Shown: positions 42,587 through 52,339 of the stretch, one piece after another
Position numbering within the stretch: the stretch's first letter is position 1
Layout: each line of letters begins with the position of its first letter
From: JAHJDR01 sp964609965
GTDB taxonomy: Bacteria > UBA10199 > JADGCS01
DNA length: 64,000 bases
Direction of reading: 5' to 3'
NCBI GenBank assembly: GCA_964609965.1
Contig: CAZSTS010000006.1
Span: 58,575 to 122,574, forward strand
Program-made: the position numbers and the translations under genes
Notes under the pieces: generated by a model
What the model saw: only the letters and a program-made list of their open reading frames with translations
What the model was told of the DNA's origin: nothing
Database searches by the model: none

Positions 42587-44371
42587 ATGGTTATGAATAA
42601 TAAATTTAAAAAAACACTCACTTATTTGATTCTATTATTAGTTCTCACTAGTTTTACAGCGTGTCTTTCTAATAGTGCTTCGCCAACAGCAAGCTTGCCT
42701 TTGCCCCCACTCGATGAGCCTATTACAGTTTCGGCTCCGGATTCTAATGGTTATGTCACAGTAACGGGGGGAACAAGTGCTGTGCCAAATAGTTCTGTTG
42801 TTATTATTGAAGTGGGTAGTTCAACTGCATCTCTCAATTTGATGGATTACTGTGATAAGTTCATGAACACGGCTTATGCACAAACCTGTTCTTCTGATTT
42901 GCCTCAGTGTCCCACTCTGAGCAGTGATAATAAGTGTCAGTACACATCTAGTTCAGATGGTAGTTTTACTCTGCAGGTGCCTGCAACAACGAGCAATCAA
43001 ATTACTGTTTCCTATCTTGATCTCACCACCTGTGAAGAAACAGAGGTAGGTTCTTTAAGCATTGATGACAATATTATTTCTCTCAGCATGGATGCTGCAG
43101 CGATGGTCTATGATACAGCAACGCAAAAGACCTATATCATCGGAAACAATTCTTCTGGTGAATTTATCTTACAGACTTATGATTCATCAGATAATTCAGT
43201 TGTAGAAGCGGTAATTGCAGAGAGTGGCACAGCGCAGGCAATCCATCAATTTGATGATAGCGCAGGAAACTCTTATTTGGTCATGAAGTCCTCTGCAGGA
43301 ACGTATGTAGGTCCTTCTGAAACGTTAACGGCACTGAGTGCTTCTAATTTTGTCCAGGTCTTTGATTCCACTGAAGCAGTTATTTCAGATTTAGAATTTT
43401 TGTCTGCAGATTCTGTTGCCTTTGATTCAACTATTGATTCCTGTGTATTGCTTGGGACAGGTATCGTTGAAGATGAATATTTTACGCGCCTTCATTTTGG
43501 CAGTGATACGGCTTTTTATGTAATAGAATTTCAAGATGGATTAGGTGAGGTTGCTTCTACTAATATTACTGAAAGTGGAGATCTTCTTTTGAGAGAAGTT
43601 TATCTCTTTCCTTCTGGTCTTGCAGAGGAAGATGAGCTAGATGAAACAAATATTAGTTTAGAGTTTGCTGAGGTCAATGCAGAGGGAGAATTGCTAATCG
43701 TTATGGGATTTCCAAGCACTGAGGTTGAGACAAGCTATAACTACTATGCCTTAAGGCAAGCAACTGGTTATAATTTTTGTGATTCATTTATCACGTTAGA
43801 TTTTTCTGATACTGCACAATATGTGAATCTTGGAGCTACCATGGGAGATGTTTCTCTCAAGGCGAATACAGTTTCGGGCAGTCAAAAAGTCGTAACTTTT
43901 ATTAAGCGAAGCACTCAAAGTCTCCAGATTGTGAATTTTTCTAAAACTGGTGGGGAAATTGCCTGTTTCACTAATGGCGCCATTGATCTCATAAATTCCA
44001 CAACAAGTACTGTAAATAATGAATGTGATAGTGCTTATGATGCAGGCGGTAATGATCTTCCAAATATTTTCTCTGGTTCTTTCTCGGTAGGTGTAACTGA
44101 TGTTGCGCTTTCGCATCTTTTTGTGAATCAAATAGGTGAGACTGAGCTCTTATTAGTAGGGCTTGATAATGGGGGCTATAATTTTATGGCGCCCACAGGC
44201 TCCACAAGCTCACTCATGGATACTGACGATTACATGAGTGCTATTCTTCCAGTAGAATTGGCTTACGATACTGTTAATAATAAGGTTGTGATTATAGATT
44301 CTGGTAATGGAGATGATTATCTCTCTAATCTCATTCTCTATGATCTGGCTGAAACACCTACTCTCTATTGA
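42587..44371 (+). CDS. large lipoprotein of unknown function
   Basis: 594 residues. Signal peptide (FKKTLTYLILLLVLTSFTAC) ends in a lipobox-like FTAC. A Pro-rich spacer, then an Ig/carboxypeptidase-regulatory-like segment (ITVSAPDSNGYVTVTGGTSA, DGSFTLQVPATTSN), then beta-rich repeats that may form a propeller. GGATATAT-type ribosome site precedes the ATG. It is read divergently from the sigma-54 activator and has its own sigma-54-type promoter. Its end overlaps the convergent RNR-like gene by 14 bp. Confidence 0.78.
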   Translation: MVMNNKFKKTLTYLILLLVLTSFTACLSNSASPTASLPLPPLDEPITVSAPDSNGYVTVTGGTSAVPNSSVVIIEVGSSTASLNLMDYCDKFMNTAYAQTCSSDLPQCPTLSSDNKCQYTSSSDGSFTLQVPATTSNQITVSYLDLTTCEETEVGSLSIDDNIISLSMDAAAMVYDTATQKTYIIGNNSSGEFILQTYDSSDNSVVEAVIAESGTAQAIHQFDDSAGNSYLVMKSSAGTYVGPSETLTALSASNFVQVFDSTEAVISDLEFLSADSVAFDSTIDSCVLLGTGIVEDEYFTRLHFGSDTAFYVIEFQDGLGEVASTNITESGDLLLREVYLFPSGLAEEDELDETNISLEFAEVNAEGELLIVMGFPSTEVETSYNYYALRQATGYNFCDSFITLDFSDTAQYVNLGATMGDVSLKANTVSGSQKVVTFIKRSTQSLQIVNFSKTGGEIACFTNGAIDLINSTTSTVNNECDSAYDAGGNDLPNIFSGSFSVGVTDVALSHLFVNQIGETELLLVGLDNGGYNFMAPTGSTSSLMDTDDYMSAILPVELAYDTVNNKVVIIDSGNGDDYLSNLILYDLAETPTLY

Positions 44372-45803
44372 TTTCGAAACTCATTAAACCCTTTTCAAAG
44401 GCCTGAAAAAAGAGTCTGACAAATATATCTAAATCAAGTTCACTTCTTGAAGGTTGTTTTAAGGAGACAAGGTTATCTATTTGTTCTTGCCAGATAATAT
44501 GTTGATTATAGAGGTTAGAATAATCATCAAGATTCATATTATGTTTGAAAAGATAGTTTGGTGTGTGGGCCATTTGGCTAATCGTGGGGCAGTGAAGCTG
44601 TGAGAGCAATTGGGCGTTTCTGGTTTTTTGCCATTTGTCGTCGATCAACACGCAGCTTTTAAAACCTCTTTTTACGCCTAGATCATGTGAGGCTTGAGCA
44701 GCTTCTTTTTTGAGTTGTTTGGCTAGGCTTGTGAGAAGAGTGGTTGTTTTTTTATGTCCTTGTTCAGGGTTTAAGGTTTTTATGACCTGATGCAAACCTA
44801 GAACAGACAAGCCAATCCGGCGATGTGTTAAAGTAATGTCTTTGGAGATTCCTTCTACATAATGATTTCTTTCAAAACTGTTTTCGAGAAAATGAATAGC
44901 CTGTTGCGTGACAGAAGATAACTTGTTTTCATTTAAACTGGAATCTTCAAGACATTGAGCAAGGTTAACTACTCCACTAGACATGAATTCATGAGGGCTG
45001 ACGAGTTGATTTTGAAAATTAAGTACCGTTGATTCATCAATTTGATGTGTCTTTTTAAAGGCATTTAATCGATCAGTGAATATGAGATCAATGGGCTGAT
45101 CTTTTAAAATAATATTTGTGACTTTATGAAAAAGCTTGATGGCATCTACCCAATGCGTTGGCTGACATTGTGTTTGATGTTTGAGTCCGAACTTTTCTTT
45201 GCGTGATAAAGCAGTGATAAAAGTATTTGGAATACCAATAGCAAATCTAATGTTCTCTGGTTTTGTTTGAATGTAATCTAAATACTCCTCAATATTTAAG
45301 TGGTCGAGATTAAGTAAAAAACGCATGCTCGTTGGTCTATTTGATTGCTGTGGCGCCTTTTCGAAAAGTTCCATGAAGCGTACGGGACCAAGAGTTTGTT
45401 TCTGACTCGCGCTTGTTGACTGACGGTTAGCTCTTAGTTGTGAAAAATCAATTGCGACTTGAATGTTGTTTTGTAAATAAATCGAAGTTTGTTTAAGGGA
45501 CTTATAAATTTGGTCCAGGTCATCAAAAAGAGCGATACCAGTGTCTGTGAAAATAATGGGCTGAGAATTATCGGGATTTTGCAAAATATTTGGTGATGGC
45601 AGAAAATTATTCTTTATCATGAGTTCAAAAAAACATTCAGTGAGTTTATCTGAATCGTGGGTAGGAGAGAATACGCCGTCAACCTTGGCTGTCTCATGAG
45701 ATAACCAGTTGATATGACTGGTTATTTCTTGGCTGTGTTCTGATTCTGAAGAAAGGCTTTTTTGATCTTGAAAAGGGAATGATGTTGCTAGGTTATGTGT
45801 CAT
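44358..45803 (-). CDS. ribonucleotide-reductase large-subunit-like pseudoenzyme
   Basis: 481 residues that follow class II RNR order in shrunken form: FFELMIKNNFLPSPNILQNP (58-76), a barrel strand ending IDFSQLR (118-124), LGPVRFMELFEKA (138-150), MRFLLNLDHLNIEEYLDYI, HRRIGLSVLGLHQVIKTL (328-345), CPTISQMA (405-412) and NQHIIWQEQIDNLV (433-446). The NPCGE active-site loop is replaced by NFQNQ (262-266), so catalytic Cys and Glu are gone, and the first redox Cys (SACF region, 80-90) is missing. The frame is intact, so it seems to be a maintained inactive homologue rather than a pseudogene. Confidence 0.7.
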   Translation of the reverse strand: MTHNLATSFPFQDQKSLSSESEHSQEITSHINWLSHETAKVDGVFSPTHDSDKLTECFFELMIKNNFLPSPNILQNPDNSQPIIFTDTGIALFDDLDQIYKSLKQTSIYLQNNIQVAIDFSQLRANRQSTSASQKQTLGPVRFMELFEKAPQQSNRPTSMRFLLNLDHLNIEEYLDYIQTKPENIRFAIGIPNTFITALSRKEKFGLKHQTQCQPTHWVDAIKLFHKVTNIILKDQPIDLIFTDRLNAFKKTHQIDESTVLNFQNQLVSPHEFMSSGVVNLAQCLEDSSLNENKLSSVTQQAIHFLENSFERNHYVEGISKDITLTHRRIGLSVLGLHQVIKTLNPEQGHKKTTTLLTSLAKQLKKEAAQASHDLGVKRGFKSCVLIDDKWQKTRNAQLLSQLHCPTISQMAHTPNYLFKHNMNLDDYSNLYNQHIIWQEQIDNLVSLKQPSRSELDLDIFVRLFFQAFEKGLMSFEINRE

Positions 45804-46067
45804 TCTGGTTTTGTAATTTTTTCTATTATATTCTTTATATTTGCCATATAATGCACTACATTACAATACGTCTTTTACTCAGGTATATTGGCGTGTTAGC
45901 GCGATTTTGGTTATTGTACAGTCTTGACAGGCTCTTGTTTAAGCCTTTAAAGAGAGAATTATTAAGACCTTTGGCAGTAATGTAAGATAATGTATTTATT
46001 TGTGAAATCATATATTTCTTTACAAGAACACCTCTCAGATTTAGGGGAGTTGTGAATAGGTGTCAAC

Positions 46068-49000
46068 GTGAAACTAAAAAACATCAAGATCCAGGGCTTC
46101 AAATCTTTTGATGACCTCACACAAATCAATTTTGATAGTACTATCACATGTATTGTTGGGCCTAATGGTTGTGGCAAATCAAATGTGGTGGACGCTATTC
46201 GTTGGGTGATGGGTGAGCAATCTGCAAAACATCTTCGTGGCAAAAACATGGAAGATATTATTTTTGTAGGTTCTCAAACACGTCAGGCGAGTTCTCGTGC
46301 AAGCATTGAACTTACTTTTATGAAAGATAAGTCTGGTTTGCCACCTCAGTATGAAGGTTGTAACGAAATATCTGTCGGAAGAGCTCTCTACCGTACAGGG
46401 GAGAGCGAATATTTTATCAATCGCCAAAATGTAAGACTTAAAGATGTTACAGATTTATTTTTAGGCACGGGTGTTGGAACCAAAGCCTATTCAATTATTG
46501 AACAAGGTCGCGTTGAACAATTGATTACAGCAAAATCAGAGGAACGGCGTGGTATTATTGAAGAGGCTGCTGGAATTTCAAAATTCAAATCACGTAAAGA
46601 TGCTGCCTTAAGGCGCATAGAGGCTACAAATCAAAACCTGAGTCGTCTCAAAGATATCATCACAGAATTAGAAAGACAGGTTAACTCATTAGACAGGCAG
46701 GCAAAAAAGGCTAAACGATTTAGTGTGATAAGAGATGAGTTAAAAGATTTAGATCTCAAGCTCGCTGCTTTATCTTTTGAAAGGCTAGACGCCCAACAAA
46801 ATGAATTTTTAGAAAAAATAAAAACTTCAGATGGTCGTTCAGTTGAACTTCAGAACATTGTATCAGAAGACGAAGTTTGGGTCGAAGAAAAACGACTCAA
46901 ATTAAGCGAGAGTGAAGTTATCCTCAATGATTTACAACAAAAAGTCTATGAATGGGAAAATAGCCTACAGCTTGCAGAATCAAAGATTCAGACCCGCAAA
47001 GAAGACGATGTAAGGTACACTCGTGAATTGGAACAAACAGAACTGCAGCTGAACGAAGTAAAACAAAATCTTGTTGGCAACCAAAACGGCCTTGAGCAGA
47101 TCAATGAAAAACTTTGCTATGCCGAACAAGACAGTGTTGTTTTAAGCGAATCCGTTTCTCTTCAAGAAGAGTCTCTGAAGGCTCTCGAAGATTCAACCGA
47201 ACAACTCTTTTCAACTTTAGAAAAAACGCGTGAGGAATTTAATTTATCTTCAAGACAAATGGCCGAGATTTCTACAAGACGCGAGGGTGTTCAGCTTAGA
47301 AAAAGTGAATTAGAAAATAAGCACAAACATGACCAACAAGAATTAGATGAGCTCACAAAAAAGCATAAAAAACTTGAAGCGATGCTCAAAGATTCCCATG
47401 CAGACCTTGCGAGTGTCAATCAGCTTAAATTGTCCATGGGAGAAAAAACTGAATCAATGGAAATCGCTTTGAATCAAGAAGAGGTTCGAATCAAGGTTGA
47501 ACAATCAGATCTCGAGTCCATTAAAGAAGAGCTTCTTCAAAAGAAATCTCGTCTACAATCGCTCGAAGAATTAAAGAAAAATTTTGAAGATTATCACGAA
47601 GGCACAAAGAATATTTTGCAACGACGCGAAACTGGTGAAATCCCTTCTGTAGAAGGGACGGTTGCAGATATTATCGAGGTAGATAAAACATACGAAAGTG
47701 CAGTGTCAGCTGTTTTAGGCGAAGTGATGCAGTCTGTAGTTGTTCCTACACAGGCTGAAGGAATTGAATGTGCTGAATATCTCAAAACAACAAGTTCAGG
47801 GCGTAGTTCATTTGTCGCCTTATCGCTGGCTCATACTTTAGGTGGACAAGAGCCAGCTCAAAGAGAGGTCAGCAAAGCATATAACGCAGCACTCAATGTC
47901 ACTAGCGACCATTATCTAAGTTCTTCCATCCAGGAGAGGGGGCTTTCTTCTGAGGTTTCTATTCCTTCTGATGATATGGCTGCAAACACAGATGTCTCTC
48001 AAAGAAGCTCTGAATCATCCTTGGATACTCAGATTAAATGTCGAGGAGTCAAAGGAGAATTAAAGAGCTTTGTAACATTAAAACCAGGGTATGAGCACTT
48101 GAGCTCTTTACTCTTTGGTGATGTGATTCTTGTTGATTCAATCAAAAATGCACTTGAAGCTTGGATTAAATTTCAAAAACCTGTTGTGACTCTTGAGGGA
48201 GAGAGTATTTCCGCTCAAGGTATTCTCACAGGAGGAACCTTGGAGAATACTTCAAAAGCCCTTCTCGAAAAAAAGCGAGAAATGGGTGTTTTAGAAGAAG
48301 TTATTCAAGAACTTGTGAACAAAGTTTCAACAAAAGAGGTCGTTTGCCAAGAAATGCAAAGAAAAATCACAGCTCTTAAAAAGGAACTAGAAGAAGTTAA
48401 GCATTCGAGTCATCAAGAAGAGATCAATATTGCGAATCAAGAAAAAGACATATTGCATTTTAATCGAGAGATAGAGTCGTTAAACAATCTTCGTCATAAA
48501 CTATCTCAAGTTGTTTTTTCGACCCTTGAGGCTGTTGAGGACTGTGATAAACAGTTAGAGGGTTTTTGTGAAGAAGAGAAAAAACAAAAAGAAATTCATC
48601 AAAAAGCTCAAGATATTTTAGAAAACCGCAAATCAGAAGAAGAAACCAGTCGTCAAGAATTAAGTTTTAAACAAGAAGCTCTTACAAAACTCAAAATTGA
48701 TTTAGCGCGAGCTCTTGAACAAAAAGCCTACTTGCTTCAAGAAACAGAGCGACTTATTGCCGAAGATGTTCGCTTAAACCTAGAGATCATCAGGCTTGAA
48801 GAAAAGACACAATATTTCATGAGAAGGCAGGAGTTTATTCAGGCCAGAATCAGGTTTCTCGAAAAATACATTCAAAAAGTCATCACTCAAAAGGATTCTG
48901 TTGATGGCCAATACAGAGAAGCTAAAAATAATTTTGAAGAACTCAATTCAACATTGAGAGAAAAAGAGCACAGTTTAAAAATCAAACAACGTGAATACAA

Positions 49001-49796
49001 TGAAATAAAAGATGAGCTCAACCAAGCTACAGTCCAGCTTACAGAGGCCCGTGCGGAATTATCACGAAACAATGAACAGGTTTTAGAACGCTATCAACTT
49101 GTTTTGTCCGATGTTTATAAGGATTATTTATCTGACACGAGTGAATTTGATGTATCTTCCTCTCAGGAACGAGCTAGCGAATTGAGGCGTCGATTTGCAA
49201 ATCTAGGAAACGTTAATCTTGGTGCTATTGATGAACTTGATGAGCTCAAGGAACGATTTGAGTTTTTAACAGCACAAAGGCAAGATCTAGAAGATTCTTT
49301 GCAAGCCCTTGAACGTGCCATCCAAAAGATTAATCGTACGACTAGAAAAAGATTTAAAGAAACATTTGAACTTGTTAATGATAAATTTACCAAACTATTT
49401 CCAAGGTTGTTCAAAGGTGGGCATGCTTATATGCAACTCACTGATCCAGAAAATATTCTCGAGACAGGTGTTGATATTATCGCGCAACCTCCAGGTAAAA
49501 AATTGCAATCAGTTTCTCTTCTTTCTGGTGGCGAAAAGGCTCTCACAGCTATCAGCCTTCTTTTTGCCATCTTTCTCATCAAACCATCACCTTTCTGTCT
49601 TCTCGACGAAGTTGACGCTCCTTTGGATGATGTTAATGTGGATCGTTACAACGAAATCGTTGCCGAGCTTTCACAAAACACTCAGTTCATAGTCATCACA
49701 CATAACAAGCGCACCATGCAGTCTACAAGTTGTCTCTTTGGTGTGACCATGCAAGAAGATGGGGTGTCTAAGGTTGTGTCTGTGGCGATGGATTAG
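46068..49796 (+). CDS. smc: chromosome segregation protein SMC
   Basis: 1242 residues, GTG start with AGGTG upstream. Walker A GPNGCGKSNVVDAIRWVMGE at 31-50, long coiled coils, hinge about 520-720 (GEIPSVEGTVADII, FGDVILVDSIKNALEAW, GESISAQGILTGG), signature LLSGGEKALTAISLLFA near 1151 and Walker B FCLLDEVDAPLDD near 1176. SMC with ScpAB condenses and aligns replicated DNA. A Ser-rich stretch of about 75 residues (585-658) interrupts the hinge. Downstream is a MITE-like element. Confidence 0.96.
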   Translation: MKLKNIKIQGFKSFDDLTQINFDSTITCIVGPNGCGKSNVVDAIRWVMGEQSAKHLRGKNMEDIIFVGSQTRQASSRASIELTFMKDKSGLPPQYEGCNEISVGRALYRTGESEYFINRQNVRLKDVTDLFLGTGVGTKAYSIIEQGRVEQLITAKSEERRGIIEEAAGISKFKSRKDAALRRIEATNQNLSRLKDIITELERQVNSLDRQAKKAKRFSVIRDELKDLDLKLAALSFERLDAQQNEFLEKIKTSDGRSVELQNIVSEDEVWVEEKRLKLSESEVILNDLQQKVYEWENSLQLAESKIQTRKEDDVRYTRELEQTELQLNEVKQNLVGNQNGLEQINEKLCYAEQDSVVLSESVSLQEESLKALEDSTEQLFSTLEKTREEFNLSSRQMAEISTRREGVQLRKSELENKHKHDQQELDELTKKHKKLEAMLKDSHADLASVNQLKLSMGEKTESMEIALNQEEVRIKVEQSDLESIKEELLQKKSRLQSLEELKKNFEDYHEGTKNILQRRETGEIPSVEGTVADIIEVDKTYESAVSAVLGEVMQSVVVPTQAEGIECAEYLKTTSSGRSSFVALSLAHTLGGQEPAQREVSKAYNAALNVTSDHYLSSSIQERGLSSEVSIPSDDMAANTDVSQRSSESSLDTQIKCRGVKGELKSFVTLKPGYEHLSSLLFGDVILVDSIKNALEAWIKFQKPVVTLEGESISAQGILTGGTLENTSKALLEKKREMGVLEEVIQELVNKVSTKEVVCQEMQRKITALKKELEEVKHSSHQEEINIANQEKDILHFNREIESLNNLRHKLSQVVFSTLEAVEDCDKQLEGFCEEEKKQKEIHQKAQDILENRKSEEETSRQELSFKQEALTKLKIDLARALEQKAYLLQETERLIAEDVRLNLEIIRLEEKTQYFMRRQEFIQARIRFLEKYIQKVITQKDSVDGQYREAKNNFEELNSTLREKEHSLKIKQREYNEIKDELNQATVQLTEARAELSRNNEQVLERYQLVLSDVYKDYLSDTSEFDVSSSQERASELRRRFANLGNVNLGAIDELDELKERFEFLTAQRQDLEDSLQALERAIQKINRTTRKRFKETFELVNDKFTKLFPRLFKGGHAYMQLTDPENILETGVDIIAQPPGKKLQSVSLLSGGEKALTAISLLFAIFLIKPSPFCLLDEVDAPLDDVNVDRYNEIVAELSQNTQFIVITHNKRTMQSTSCLFGVTMQEDGVSKVVSVAMD

Positions 49797-49800
49797 ATAG

Positions 49801-49959
49801 GCATCATCATAATTGTATTCGTTACAATTACTCCGTTAGGCCATAACTTTTATTCAAGTTTGTTTCCTTTGTTTTTAATAGTTACAATTTATTTTTAACT
49901 GAGGTTCATAGCGTTAGGCTGGAACTACGTAATTGTAACGAATACAATTATGATGATGC
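49801..49959. mobile_element. MITE-like element with 30-bp perfect inverted ends
   Basis: The 30-base end at 49801-49830 (GCATCATCATAATTGTATTC then GTTACAATTA) is exactly reversed at 49930-49959. The core carries CGTTAGGC at 49834, and GCGTTAGGCTGGAA at 49911 is directly repeated at 49988. The inner end CGTTACAATTA resembles CGTTACAAATTA of the element at 18499. Confidence 0.65.
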
Positions 49960-50009
49960 TAAGGGGTTGTGAAGAGGGGGTATAGGTGCGTTAGGCTGGA
50001 ATTGCTGAT

Positions 50010-50789
50010 CTATTCAAAATTCATTTCAGGAAAGATGATTGTGTTACTTTGATAAAGGACTATCTTTATATATTTAAGATGACCATAGTCTTTTTTAATA
50101 GCAGATTTGTTAAAAACAGGAACGCAAGTACCACCTCGGTCGCGAGCTGAGGGGGTGCGGAAAATCTCAACACCTTTATCAATATATTTTCTAGCTAGTT
50201 TTTGACAATAAGGATAACCGCCTTTGTCCTTAGATATTAACTTTGGTTTTTGAACTTTGTCCTGCTTATTCAAATCAAGGCCCTTTTGGGCTTGAATCAG
50301 TAATTTTACAACACGGCGATCTAATGTGATAGGCTTAGTCTCAAGCTCTTCTTTATAAAACCGCTTAAGATGATAAATAACTTCTTTGAATGCTGTTTTC
50401 TCTGATTCAGCAGAGTAGAGAACAGGCCATGAGCCATCTGAATAACGGGTCGCATGCCATTTTAGTGGTTTAAACTTTGAATTTATTTCTGCTGCAATGA
50501 TTTGAGATTTATTAAACCCGCAGTGCGGGATAGTTAAAATTTCGGTGGCTTGCCCCCGTAAAGGGCGTTTTCTTCCTTGTGAAACTCGGTCGCTTACGGC
50601 CGAGCGGTTCATTACTCGTTCGAAGGGTGTTTTGTTCTGATCAGCATGATCATAGAATGTCTTTTGTATGGCTTTCTTACCCCTGGAGTCTAGATTCAAA
50701 TCATCTAAGACATCTTGAGAAGGGATTGCTGTGGCAAAGTTTCTAAAAACATGCCTACGATAAAAACAAAACTTAACGGGTTCTTTCAT
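50010..50789 (-). CDS. RES-domain toxin
   Basis: 259 residues. The RES signature (ATRYSDGSWPVLYSAESEKT followed by AFKEVIYH) is in the middle; RES toxins of the MbcT/ParT type degrade or transfer from NAD+. The N-terminal 90 residues are an extension with basic character. It is encoded downstream of and overlapping (17 bp) a DUF2384/Xre-type antitoxin, the standard gene order. The conserved Arg, Tyr and Glu appear present, so it should be active. Confidence 0.85.
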   Translation of the reverse strand: MKEPVKFCFYRRHVFRNFATAIPSQDVLDDLNLDSRGKKAIQKTFYDHADQNKTPFERVMNRSAVSDRVSQGRKRPLRGQATEILTIPHCGFNKSQIIAAEINSKFKPLKWHATRYSDGSWPVLYSAESEKTAFKEVIYHLKRFYKEELETKPITLDRRVVKLLIQAQKGLDLNKQDKVQKPKLISKDKGGYPYCQKLARKYIDKGVEIFRTPSARDRGGTCVPVFNKSAIKKDYGHLKYIKIVLYQSNTIIFPEMNFE

Positions 50790-51198
50790 AATCTAAGTAA
50801 TTTCTAATAGCTAAAATCCCCAGTCTTCCTTCAGACAACATGACATCAAGGGCAGAGTGGTCTCCAAAGCGTCCTCGCTTTATTTTAACCCATTCATAAA
50901 CATTATCTCTATCATAGGGAAAAAGGATTCTGAGTGATTTATGGATGTTGATAAGGTCGATCATTCGTTCTATTTTATCTTGATCTCGATCTATAAATGT
51001 TTTTCCGGTACGCATGGAATCTAGGGTGGTTCGTTTTTCTGTATAGTTCCAACCCAAAAGCAGGGCTTGCTGTTGTCTGGTTAAATCCCAGAGTTTGGTG
51101 AGTTCAAAAAAGCCTTTTGTGAGTGCTTTTCTGAGTTTGATGTTATCGTGGTAATCATGTGATAATTCAGGTCTTTCCATAGGTAAATCATAACACAT
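50773..51198 (-). CDS. Xre/MbcA/ParS-family antitoxin
   Basis: About 141 residues from ATG 51198 (GGA five bases upstream); ATG 51180 (MERPELSHDYHDN) is an alternative start. The N-terminal HTH-like part (FFELTKLWDLTRQQQALLLG) is followed by the C-terminal DUF2384 toxin-binding segment (YEWVKIKRGRFGDHSALDVM, then LSEGRLGILAIRNYLDYE). It pairs with the overlapping RES toxin. The promoter holds the AGCATATATGCT palindrome shared with the XRE gene at 29201. Confidence 0.85.
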   Translation of the reverse strand: MCYDLPMERPELSHDYHDNIKLRKALTKGFFELTKLWDLTRQQQALLLGWNYTEKRTTLDSMRTGKTFIDRDQDKIERMIDLINIHKSLRILFPYDRDNVYEWVKIKRGRFGDHSALDVMLSEGRLGILAIRNYLDYERTR

Positions 51199-51275
51199 AA
51201 ATCCGTATAAATAAACAGAATTAAGCAAAACAAGCTAACTATAAGAAATAATAGATAAATATAAATGCATAATTA

Positions 51276-51287
51276 AGCATATATGCT
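51276..51287. promoter_or_regulatory. AGCATATATGCT palindrome, possible operator
   Basis: A 12-bp perfect palindrome about 80 bp before the antitoxin start, identical to the core of the palindrome at 29165-29180. Confidence 0.4.
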
Positions 51288-51292
51288 ATGTA

Positions 51293-52336
51293 TCACATCA
51301 TTCCCACCACATGTTTTGCGAGTGCTGGGGCGGCTGTTAGCCCTGGAGATTCGATTCCTAATAGATGAATCCAGTTATCCTTCTTTATTATCGTGAATTC
51401 TGGAAGAGGTTTATCATTCTTAAAAAGCTTTGGTCTGTTGCCTGAATAACCTGGTTGGAGTTTATCGGCATCTATTCCTTCAATGTGATAGGCAAGAGAT
51501 TCATAAAAAGATTCTCTATCAGAGTGATGTTCATAATCAGATTTGTCCTCAATAAAATCAGCACTAGGCCCAATGAGCATCAGCCCATCCAAGGTAGGCG
51601 TAAGATGCAGGCCCAGTCCTAGTAAATCTTTACGTGGAAGGTGGTAAACAGGTTTGTTTAGAGGAGATTTATTCAAAACATAGTAATCACCACGACACGG
51701 ACGGATTTCATATCCGCTTAGGCCTGTCTTCATTGCAATGTCGTCTGAGAACAAACCCGCACAATTGAGAGCAAGATCAAAAGGGATCTCACCACGCGAA
51801 GTTATGAGTGCGTTGTCTTTGATCTCTTCAACCAGGCAGTTCATGGTTATTGAAACGCCTTTGTTTCCCAAATACACAGCCAGGGCTTTTACATAACTGG
51901 CCGAATCTAGAACGCCTGTTGAAGGGATGAATAGGGCGTTAGATTGAATGAGCTTCGGTTCTTGTTGTTTGAGAGCATTGCCTGAGATAAATTGAGGTTT
52001 TGAAATGGGAAGTTTTGAAGCTTTTTCAAAAAAACATTCCACTTCATCTTCTTGTCCTTTGCTAGGAACGATCCATTTGCCACAAGGATTGTGTTCGATT
52101 TTTAGTTTGTTGAGCCATTCATAGGTAAGCGCATTGCCTTCGATACACATCTTTTCTTTGAATGAACCAGGTGTGTAAAAAATCCCAGCATGAATCACGC
52201 CTGTGTTGCGTCCACTGATGTGCTCGGCCAAATAGGCTTCTTTTTCGAGGATATAAACCTCGAGCCCTTTTTCTCGCATGACATTGGCCATGTGGAGGCC
52301 GATAATACCTGCTCCTATGATGACTACTCTGTTCAT
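51293..52336 (-). CDS. lhgO: L-2-hydroxyglutarate oxidase family FAD protein
   Basis: 347 residues of the DAO-fold FAD oxidases: dinucleotide motif VVIIGAGIIGLHMANVMREK, then ISGRNTGVIHAGIFYTPGS, LNCAGLFSDDIA, IRPCRGDYYVLNKSP and LLGIESPGLTAAPALAKHV. These match LhgO, which oxidises L-2-hydroxyglutarate to 2-oxoglutarate and passes electrons to quinone. The ATG is three bases after the aroE stop, so they are co-transcribed. Confidence 0.88.
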   Translation of the reverse strand: MNRVVIIGAGIIGLHMANVMREKGLEVYILEKEAYLAEHISGRNTGVIHAGIFYTPGSFKEKMCIEGNALTYEWLNKLKIEHNPCGKWIVPSKGQEDEVECFFEKASKLPISKPQFISGNALKQQEPKLIQSNALFIPSTGVLDSASYVKALAVYLGNKGVSITMNCLVEEIKDNALITSRGEIPFDLALNCAGLFSDDIAMKTGLSGYEIRPCRGDYYVLNKSPLNKPVYHLPRKDLLGLGLHLTPTLDGLMLIGPSADFIEDKSDYEHHSDRESFYESLAYHIEGIDADKLQPGYSGNRPKLFKNDKPLPEFTIIKKDNWIHLLGIESPGLTAAPALAKHVVGMM

Positions 52337-52339
52337 GTA

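Noticed and set aside
44358..45803. Functional ribonucleotide reductase
   Set aside because: The NPCGE loop and redox cysteines are missing, and the protein is only 481 residues against about 800 for class II enzymes.
49834..50001. Integron attC site (GTTAGGC motifs)
   Set aside because: GTTAGGC occurs three times near the smc element, but no matching RYYYAAC partner with proper spacing, no cassette array and no integrase is seen.
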